From the NCBI GenBank assembly GCA_003526525.1, contig DPVV01000243.1, positions 1 through 12,295 of the forward strand: DNA of 12,295 nucleotides, written 5' to 3'. This DNA is from Lachnoclostridium phytofermentans (GTDB lineage Bacteria > Bacillota > Clostridia > Lachnospirales > Lachnospiraceae). The notes under the pieces were generated by a model, which saw only the letters and a list, made by a program, of their open reading frames with translations, made no database searches and was not told the origin of the DNA. A program made the translations under genes and the position numbers. Shown piece after piece: positions 6,923 to 12,295 of this stretch (its first letter is position 1; every line of letters starts with the position of its first letter).

Positions 6923-8296
6923 TTATTCATACAGTACTCTCTTGCGGTAACCAAGATGGCTAAAAAAAATGTAATAAAATATAAACAATAATGACGTTAT
7001 TACCCAAGTAAGCGGATAACTAAAGATAACTGTTATGATACTTGGTGAGAGTGGCACTGCGGTATATAGCCATACAATTCTTAACACGCATACTCCGAGA
7101 CAGGTAATAATCATAGGGACTAAAGCATCACCAATTCCACGTAGTGCAGCAGCTAAAATTTCGATACATACATAGGTAAAGAAGGTTGGAGCAAGGAAAT
7201 GAAGAATTTTTATACCTATTTGTAGTACTGTTTGATCATCCGTAAATAGTCGTAAAACATATTGACCAAAGAAATATAAAACAATACTTAAAACAATTGA
7301 GATTCCAAAAGCCAATATAAGTCCTACTTTTACGCATTTATGAACACGAGAGGCTTTTTTTGCTCCATAATTTTGTCCGATAAACGTGGTTACAGAGAGA
7401 CCAAGAGCACCAATCACCATCCAAAAAAGACCATCAATTTTACCATAAGCTGTCCATGCAGCAACAGTATCCGTTCCAAACGAATTGATGTAGCTTTGAA
7501 TAATTACATTAGACACCGAGTACATCACAGACTGTAATCCAGCAGGAAGTCCTATCTTTACAATACGTCTTAAGATTGGTATTTCAAAATGAATTTTCCT
7601 AGGATCTAAATGATAGGATGCTTTTGTGCGTAATAAAGTCCTGACTACTAAAACTGCACTAACGAATTGAGAAATTATTGTTGCAATAGCAGCACCAGCT
7701 ACTCCCATGTGGAAAACACCAACAAAAAGCAAGTCTAATACAATATTTACAAAACAGCTGATGATTAGAAAATACAAAGGTCGTTTGGTATCACCAATCG
7801 CTCTAAGAATTCCAGAGGCTATATTATAAATTAAATTTGGTACAATACCTAGGAAGAAAATTCTTATGTATTGTAGAGATAATGGATAAATATCATCAGG
7901 GGTATTCATTGAGGTTAGCATTATTGGAGATAAACACAATCCAAGTATCATTAAAACTATTCCACCACAAATTGCAAGTGCAAATGAAGTATGAACTGAA
8001 TTTTTTACTTCCTCTTCTTTCTTGGCACCAAAGTATTGCGAGATTATTACAGTAGCACCAGAGGAGAGACCAACGAAAAAACCAACCAAAAGATTTATTA
8101 TGGTTCCAGTGGTACCACCTACTGCTCCAAGTGCACGTTTTCCAACGAAGTTTCCAACGATAATTGCATCTGAGGTGTTGTATAGTTGTTGAAAGAAGGT
8201 GCCTAACAAAATAGGAAAGAAAAATAATAGTAGGCGAGTAAGAATTGGACCTTCTGTAATGGCATTTTGGTATATTTTAGATTTTGACTTTTGCAT
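6923..8296 (-). CDS. MATE family efflux transporter
   Basis: A 457-residue inner-membrane transporter of the multidrug and toxic compound extrusion family, with about twelve helices in two homologous halves. Family signatures: PILLGTFFQQLYNTSDAIIVG (near 28-48) in helix 1, SSGATVIISQYFGAKK at the end of the second helix pair, and their second-half counterparts LPAGLQSVMYSVSNVI and VTTFIGQNYGAKK. Length is normal. MATE proteins export cationic drugs or metabolites using Na+ or H+ gradients; the substrate here cannot be told, and assignment to a NorM or DinF subgroup is not supported. GGAG lies 5 bases before the ATG. It has its own promoter and terminator and is divergent from the DegV gene. 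Confidence 0.93.
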   Translation of the reverse strand: MQKSKSKIYQNAITEGPILTRLLLFFFPILLGTFFQQLYNTSDAIIVGNFVGKRALGAVGGTTGTIINLLVGFFVGLSSGATVIISQYFGAKKEEEVKNSVHTSFALAICGGIVLMILGLCLSPIMLTSMNTPDDIYPLSLQYIRIFFLGIVPNLIYNIASGILRAIGDTKRPLYFLIISCFVNIVLDLLFVGVFHMGVAGAAIATIISQFVSAVLVVRTLLRTKASYHLDPRKIHFEIPILRRIVKIGLPAGLQSVMYSVSNVIIQSYINSFGTDTVAAWTAYGKIDGLFWMVIGALGLSVTTFIGQNYGAKKASRVHKCVKVGLILAFGISIVLSIVLYFFGQYVLRLFTDDQTVLQIGIKILHFLAPTFFTYVCIEILAAALRGIGDALVPMIITCLGVCVLRIVWLYTAVPLSPSIITVIFSYPLTWVITSLLFIFYYIFFSHLGYRKRVLYE

Positions 8297-8331
8297 AATT
8301 ACTCCGATAAGTTATTTTAAGAAACAGAGGT

Positions 8332-8360
8332 ATTATAGCACCGCAAATAGTAGAATACAA
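8332..8360 (-). promoter_or_regulatory. Promoter of the MATE gene
   Basis: On the - strand TGCTATAAT gives a perfect -10 hexamer (8332-8337) with an extended TGN element. A weak -35, TTGTAT (8355-8360), is 17 bases upstream. It lies 36 bases before the start codon. Confidence 0.65.
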
Positions 8361-8438
8361 TGAGTAAATTCTAGATTGGAAATTTATATATATAGAAGGA
8401 AGTTTATACATCTTTAAGTTTATTTCTTTTCTGGAATA

Positions 8439-8447
8439 TGATATACT
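8439..8447 (+). promoter_or_regulatory. Extended -10 promoter of the DegV gene
   Basis: TGATATACT is an extended -10 (TGN plus TATACT at 8442-8447), 39 bases before the DegV start. No good -35 is present at 17 bases, as is tolerated for extended -10 promoters. Confidence 0.45.
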
Positions 8448-8486
8448 TTCTTTTAGAGCTAATGGACAAGAATTAAGGAGAAAGTT

Positions 8487-9365
8487 ATGGCAGATTATTG
8501 TATAGTAAGTGATGTGACGTTAGATTTAGTGCAGGACATCATAAATGAGTTGGATGTACACATTATCCCTATGGATTTCCACCTAGGTGATACGCCGTAT
8601 ACACACTATCCAGATGAAAGAGAATTAAGTTGTGAGGAGTTTTATAAACGATTAAAAGCAGGTGAAGATTCGGTAACAAGCCAGATTAATCCCGTAGTAT
8701 TTGAGAATTATTTAACTCCATTCTTAGAAAGTGGAAAAGATGTTTTATATATTGCATTCTCTTCAGGATTGAGCGGTACTTATAACACAGGAAGGTTGAT
8801 GTCAGAAGGGTTAAAAGAAAAATATCCTGATAGAAAAATAATCTGTATTGATTCCTTATGTGCCTCCATTGGAGAGGGATTGCTCGTTTACCTTGCAGCA
8901 AAAGAAAGACAAAAAGGTAAATCGTTAGAAGAAGTAGCTAGTTTTGTTGAAGATACCAAGAGAAAGTGTTGCCATTGGTTTATGGTAGAAGATTTACACC
9001 ATTTAAAAAGAGGTGGCCGCTTAAATTCCTTAGAAGCTATGGTAGGAACTGCGCTTCGAATTTGTCCTGTATTAAGTGTGGATAAAGAAGGAAAATTATT
9101 GGTAGTATCAAAGGTAAGAGGAAATAAAAAGGCAATAGAATACTTAGTAAGTCGCCTTGAAGAAGATGGTATCGATACGAAAAATCAAACAGTGGTTATC
9201 GGTCATGCAGCTTGCCCAGACTATGCAAAGAATATAGCTGATATCTTAACAGAGCGAGGATTAGTGAAAGATTACTTAATTACGAACATAGGTCCTGTCA
9301 TTGGAACGCATACTGGTACAGGAATGTGCGCAATAACATTCGTTGGTGAAAATTATAAATTTTAA
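8487..9365 (+). CDS. DegV family fatty-acid-binding protein
   Basis: A 292-residue cytosolic DegV protein. Such proteins bind one long-chain fatty acid in a cleft between two alpha/beta domains; in Gram-positives the FakB members present it to the kinase FakA for phosphorylation. Visible family motifs: N-terminal SDVTLDL, VTSQ at 63-66 (fatty-acid carboxylate site), SSGLSGTY at 92-99, the LHHLKRGGRLNS segment, and IGPVIGTHTGTG near 268-279 that closes the site. Length is typical. AAGGAG lies 6 bases before the ATG. No FakA gene is in the window, so the partner and substrate are inferred from the family. Confidence 0.93.
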   Translation: MADYCIVSDVTLDLVQDIINELDVHIIPMDFHLGDTPYTHYPDERELSCEEFYKRLKAGEDSVTSQINPVVFENYLTPFLESGKDVLYIAFSSGLSGTYNTGRLMSEGLKEKYPDRKIICIDSLCASIGEGLLVYLAAKERQKGKSLEEVASFVEDTKRKCCHWFMVEDLHHLKRGGRLNSLEAMVGTALRICPVLSVDKEGKLLVVSKVRGNKKAIEYLVSRLEEDGIDTKNQTVVIGHAACPDYAKNIADILTERGLVKDYLITNIGPVIGTHTGTGMCAITFVGENYKF

Positions 9366-9421
9366 TATAGGAAGAATTCAGATGGAGTAAAGTTGAATCA
9401 AACATCTGTTTAGTTCATAAT

Positions 9422-9488
9422 AAGTGTAGATAAGGGAAATCAAGACAGTTACTTCGGTAAAGAGGATTCCTATTATCTACACTTTTTA
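9422..9488 (+). terminator. Terminator of the DegV gene
   Basis: AAGTGTAGATAA (9422-9433) pairs perfectly with 9473-9484; the stem continues inward with GGAA/TTCC after a small bulge. A T run (9483-9487) follows. It is 57 bases after the DegV stop. Confidence 0.85.
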
Positions 9489-9538
9489 ATTACAATGTTC
9501 TATATTTATTTAACCTTATTCGTAGTGGCAATGGGGTT

Positions 9539-9573
9539 ATGAGCAAGTAAGCGGATTGCGAATATCCGCTTTG
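9539..9573 (+). repeat. Copy 2 of dispersed hairpin repeat
   Basis: ATGAGCAAGTA, one base, then GCGGATTGCGAATATCCGC (stem 9551-9556 with 9564-9569, 7-base loop) and TTTG. It matches the copy at 6371-6410. Further downstream both copies also contain TAGAG and then CCAC-TTATCAG, at different spacing, so the true element may be longer and degenerate. The 9574-9780 stretch that follows shows no other feature. Confidence 0.75.
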
Positions 9574-9781
9574 ATGAATAATAAAATTTCTGAGGAATGC
9601 GTACTTATGGTAGAGAACTGTGAGCATTAAGTATCAAACCACCTTATCAGTATATATAACTATGCAAGTTTTTGTATGGAGGAATAATTTTTCACACTTC
9701 TTCAACCAGGAAAGATTTCTTATTGTCATATTTTTTAATCAATCCTATAAGATAAAATAATAAAAGACTTATTTGTATTTC

Positions 9782-9810
9782 TTTTCATTACAAATTGGTT
9801 ATGCTATAAT
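9782..9810 (+). promoter_or_regulatory. Promoter of glyA
   Basis: TTTTCA (9782-9787), 17 bases, then a perfect TATAAT (9805-9810) preceded by TGC, an extended -10. It leaves a short leader of about 30 bases, too short for a riboswitch between it and the start codon. Confidence 0.75.
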
Positions 9811-9846
9811 GGCAAGTAATAAAATCACAGGAAAGGAAAAGGAGAT

Positions 9847-11085
9847 ATGTATTCATTTGAAGATATAAGAGCATTTGATCCGGAAATAGCGGATAGTATC
9901 ACGATGGAAATCGCAAGACAGAACGATCATATTGAATTAATAGCATCAGAGAATTTCGTTAGTAAGGCAGTAATGGCTGCAATGGGTAGCCCATTAACAA
10001 ATAAATATGCAGAAGGATATCCAGGAAAAAGATATTATGGCGGATGCGAATTTGTTGATGTAGCTGAGAATTTAGCAATCACGAGAGCAAAGAAGTTATT
10101 TGGTTGTACTTATGCAAATGTTCAGCCGCATTCTGGTGCACAGGCTAATATGGCAGTATTCTTCGCCTTATTACAGCCAGGAGATACAGTTATGGGTATG
10201 AATCTTGCTCATGGTGGACACTTGACTCACGGTAGCCCAGTAAACTTCTCCGGTTCTTATTTTAATATTGTACCATATGGTGTGGATGACAATGGTTTTA
10301 TCGACTATGAAGAGGTAGAAAAGATAGCAAAGGAATGTAAACCAAAGTTAATCGTAGCTGGTGCTTCTGCTTATGCTAGAAAGATTGACTTTAAGCGCTT
10401 TCGTGAAATTGCTGACTTAGTGGGTGCATACTTGATGGTTGATATGGCACATATTGCAGGATTAGTAGCTGCTGGTTATCATCAATCACCAATTCCCTAC
10501 GCGCATGTTACGACTACAACGACTCATAAGACGTTACGTGGTCCTAGAGGTGGTATGATTTTATCAAGCGAAGAGTTTGCCGAAGAACATAAGCTTAACA
10601 AGTCCATATTCCCTGGAATTCAAGGGGGACCGCTAATGCATGTAATTGCTGCAAAAGCAATCTGTTTTAAAGAAGCGCTAGATGATAGTTTCAAAGATTA
10701 TGCAGGGAAAATCATCACCAATGCACAGGCATTAGCAAAGGAGTTAACAGCACGTGGATTTAACTTAGTATCTGGAGGTACAGACAACCACTTGATGTTA
10801 ATTGACTTACAAAATATGAACATTACAGGAAAACAGGCGGAGCATATTTTAGATGAGGCAAACATTACTTGTAATAAGAATACTGTTCCAAATGATCCAG
10901 TTTCTCCATTTGTAACAAGCGGAATCCGTCTTGGTACACCTGCTATTACAACAAGAGGTTTTAATGAAAAAGATATGGCAGTTGTTGCGGAAGCAATTTC
11001 TCTTGTAGTGAAGGATGTAGAGAAAAACAAGGAACAGGCAAAAGCTTTGGTTAAGATGTTAACGGATGCTTATCCGCTTTATTAA
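9847..11085 (+). CDS. glyA: Serine hydroxymethyltransferase
   Basis: A 412-residue PLP enzyme of the cytosol that interconverts serine and glycine with tetrahydrofolate and supplies one-carbon units. Visible hallmarks: [12 protein letters not shown] near the N-terminus, [17 protein letters not shown], the HSGAQAN cofactor loop, VDMAHIAGL, and [14 protein letters not shown], where Lys228 forms the Schiff base with PLP. The folate-side segment [16 protein letters not shown] is also intact. Length is normal for bacterial GlyA. The ribosome site GGAAAAGGAG is unusually close: GGAG ends 2 bases from ATG, although AAAGGA further back is better spaced. It has its own promoter and terminator. Its purine-pathway link to guaB is metabolic only; they are not an operon. 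Confidence 0.98.
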   Translation: MYSFEDIRAFDPEIADSITMEIARQNDHIELIASENFVSKAVMAAMGSPLTNKYAEGYPGKRYYGGCEFVDVAENLAITRAKKLFGCTYANVQPHSGAQANMAVFFALLQPGDTVMGMNLAHGGHLTHGSPVNFSGSYFNIVPYGVDDNGFIDYEEVEKIAKECKPKLIVAGASAYARKIDFKRFREIADLVGAYLMVDMAHIAGLVAAGYHQSPIPYAHVTTTTTHKTLRGPRGGMILSSEEFAEEHKLNKSIFPGIQGGPLMHVIAAKAICFKEALDDSFKDYAGKIITNAQALAKELTARGFNLVSGGTDNHLMLIDLQNMNITGKQAEHILDEANITCNKNTVPNDPVSPFVTSGIRLGTPAITTRGFNEKDMAVVAEAISLVVKDVEKNKEQAKALVKMLTDAYPLY

Positions 11086-11212
11086 ATTAGATACACTATT
11101 TGATATCTTAAATATTGTTATTAAAATGTAAATTAATTTTAAAGGTTCAAATAAAGAAAATTTGAAGTATGAAAAATGATAGAACTAAATTCTATATTAT
11201 GAATTCTCAAAG

Positions 11213-11268
11213 AAAAAACGTAGGCTTCAACTTGAAGTTTAGTCTTCACGATTGAGCTTACGTTTTTT
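11213..11268. terminator. Bidirectional terminator between glyA and the LUD gene
   Basis: AAAAAACGTA (11213-11222) pairs with TACGTTTTTT (11259-11268), and pairing continues inward for about ten more positions with small bulges. Both strands carry a six-T run right after the stem, so it suits both glyA and the convergent gene. The 11086-11212 stretch before it is plain AT-rich DNA. Confidence 0.88.
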
Positions 11269-11437
11269 AATATCTTAATTCTTCAATCACTATTTAAATA
11301 TCTTAATTCTTCATTCACTATTTAAATATCATAATTCTTCATTCACAATTTAAATATCTAATTCTTCAGTCACTATTATAAATATCCTAATTCTTCAATC
11401 TCTTTTATTAATATCCTAACTCTTCACCCACTAGTAT
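11269..11437 (-). repeat. Six-unit 28-bp tandem array copying the end of the LUD gene
   Basis: Units are marked by ATATC at 11270, 11298, 11326, 11354, 11382 and 11411, giving spacings of 28, 28, 28, 28 and 29. Read on the - strand each unit contains GAAGARTTA-GATATT; the sixth unit is the actual last codons and stop of the LUD-domain gene (ending EELGY). The other five lie after the stop and directly abut the terminator at 11268. Units differ by a few substitutions. Confidence 0.9.
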
Positions 11438-12046
11438 AACTTTAAGACGGTATGGGACATGGGAACGTCTTGTAATAACAAGACTACTGCAAATACAATC
11501 CGGTACGAGACAGTTTGCACATCGCCCAAGTTCTGCACAAGGGGTTTTTCTGTTTAATCTAATTGCATTTGGTGGGGCAGCCATATTTCTAACACGTTCC
11601 ATCGCAGCTGCTTCGTCGGTGACAATTTTGTTCATTCCGGCAATTACAATGACATTTTTAGGTCCTGTAATTAAGCATGCTACACGGTTACCGTTACCAT
11701 CAATATTAACGAGTTTTCCATCCAGTGTAATGGCGTTGGAGCTCATAAAGTAGTAGTCTGCCGTAACGATTTTGCCGTAAAGTTCAGAGCGTTCTTCTGG
11801 TGTTTTAGCCTTATTACGATCATAGATTATGTAGTCAGAGTTGTGAAATTCATCGAGTAAACCGATTTCATCCAGGGTCATGGAACCACCCCAGCTAACA
11901 GAACAACCAGGAGTTAAAAAACGCTTGGCAACTGTCAAGGCTTCTTCTTTGTTATCACAGTAATATCCTTCAATTCCACGTTGATTAAATTTCTCAATCA
12001 AACTATCTGCAAGATTTTCATAGTATTGCTTTTTCGGTGAAGACAT
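11408..12046 (-). CDS. LUD-domain protein with C-terminal Cys cluster
   Basis: A 212-residue soluble protein of the LUD domain family (lactate utilisation LutB/LutC/YkgG type). Start 12046 (MSSPKK) is chosen because AAGGA lies 9 bases before it; an in-frame GTG at 12073 lacks a ribosome site. Family motifs: SWGGSMTLDEIG (51-62), NAITLDG and NIDGNGNRVA (104-123), IAGMNKIV (135-142). The C-terminus has Cys at 170, 176, 179, 184 and 186 (C-x5-C-x2-C-x4-C-x-C), possibly for metal or an Fe-S cluster. LutC-type proteins act with LutA and LutB in lactate oxidation, but neither neighbour is present. Stand-alone clostridial members are of unknown role, so no reaction is assigned. The last codons form one unit of a tandem array that continues past the stop. 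Confidence 0.88.
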   Translation of the reverse strand: MSSPKKQYYENLADSLIEKFNQRGIEGYYCDNKEEALTVAKRFLTPGCSVSWGGSMTLDEIGLLDEFHNSDYIIYDRNKAKTPEERSELYGKIVTADYYFMSSNAITLDGKLVNIDGNGNRVACLITGPKNVIVIAGMNKIVTDEAAAMERVRNMAAPPNAIRLNRKTPCAELGRCANCLVPDCICSSLVITRRSHVPYRLKVILVGEELGY

Positions 12047-12097
12047 AGAGAACCATCCTTTCCTTTTTAACACAAGTACTGATATTTTCTTGTTCTT

Positions 12098-12126
12098 ATT
12101 CTACATAACTTTTAAGTAAGTTGCAA
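12098..12126 (-). promoter_or_regulatory. Promoter of the LUD-domain gene
   Basis: On the - strand TTGCAA (12121-12126), 17 bases, then TAGAAT (12098-12103), 51 bases before the chosen start. Confidence 0.6.
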
Positions 12127-12226
12127 CGAAAATAGAGGAAGTGTGAAGAAAATTTCAATCATGTTTTCAAGAGTTCTGCGCAATAATGATGGAAAAAATG
12201 CACAAAAATGGCACACGTCTTTCAAC

Positions 12227-12255
12227 TTCACAAACGTTTCGGATTATGCTACAAT
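12227..12255 (+). promoter_or_regulatory. Promoter for a + strand gene beyond the window
   Basis: TTCACA (12227-12232), 17 bases, then TACAAT (12250-12255) preceded by TGC; each hexamer matches consensus at five of six positions. It points off the right edge, and no start codon for the driven gene is visible. The 12127-12226 stretch holds nothing else I can support. Confidence 0.7.
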
Positions 12256-12295
12256 AAAAGACAGGACATTTGGAAGAGCGCAAGAGTTAAAAATA

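Noticed and set aside
7005..7017. Third copy of the dispersed repeat (13-base match CAAGTAAGCGGAT)
   Set aside because: It lies within the MATE coding sequence, encodes conserved-looking protein, and lacks the second half of the hairpin; likely chance.
9574..9846. Glycine or folate riboswitch before glyA
   Set aside because: The promoter leaves a leader of about 30 bases, and no riboswitch core is recognisable upstream.
10698..11030. Antisense frame within glyA, and similar overlapping frames in guaB, MATE and DegV genes
   Set aside because: They lie wholly inside well-recognised genes, have no ribosome sites and show no family features.
11269..11410. CRISPR array
   Set aside because: The 28-bp units are contiguous with no spacers, and no cas gene is present; it is a plain tandem repeat.
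12047..12073. GTG start for the LUD-domain gene
   Set aside because: Lacks a ribosome site; the ATG at 12046 has AAGGA and matches the usual family start.

Overview
The window is AT-rich, low-GC Firmicutes DNA with strong AGGAGG-type ribosome binding sites, short intergenic regions and many hairpin terminators. Protein style (IMP dehydrogenase, SHMT, DegV, DUF1461/Lit, and a large FliK-like protein of a kind I associate with Lachnospiraceae) suggests a Clostridia member, probably a Lachnospiraceae species close to Lachnoclostridium (Clostridium) phytofermentans. That placement is from memory and was not checked by search. The genes are mostly monocistronic, each with its own promoter and/or terminator; I see no phage, plasmid, transposase, rRNA/tRNA or CRISPR signal.

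Left part (1-3528, + strand): the 3' four-fifths of guaB (purine synthesis) ends at a perfect 21-bp terminator. It is followed by an unlisted 40-residue basic single-span membrane peptide with an excellent RBS. After about 320 non-coding bases, which hold a possible folded RNA and a pair of palindromic operator-like repeats, comes a lipoprotein with the fold signatures of arylsulfate sulfotransferases whose catalytic histidines appear to be lost.

Middle (3529-8296, - strand): a Lit/DUF1461 (TIGR01906) membrane protein converges on the lipoprotein. Upstream of it lie a 558-residue protein with a FliK-like C-terminal domain and a MATE efflux transporter. The roughly 580 bases between the last two are unusual. 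They hold one copy of a hairpin-containing repeat found again at 9539, a + strand terminator with no gene in front of it, and about 190 bases of purine-rich 15-16-bp tandem repeats next to the MATE terminator.

Right part (8297-12295): a DegV/FakB fatty-acid-binding protein and glyA (serine hydroxymethyltransferase) on the + strand, then a convergent LUD-domain protein on the - strand. The last codons and stop of the LUD gene belong to a 28-bp tandem array whose other five copies fill the space between its stop codon and the glyA terminator. The right edge carries divergent promoters, one for the LUD gene and one for a + strand gene beyond the window.

Apart from the housekeeping links (guaB and glyA both feed purine and one-carbon metabolism), I see no single multi-gene system. 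The points worth follow-up are the degenerate sulfotransferase-like lipoprotein with its operators, the two-copy structured repeat, and the tandemly copied gene end.
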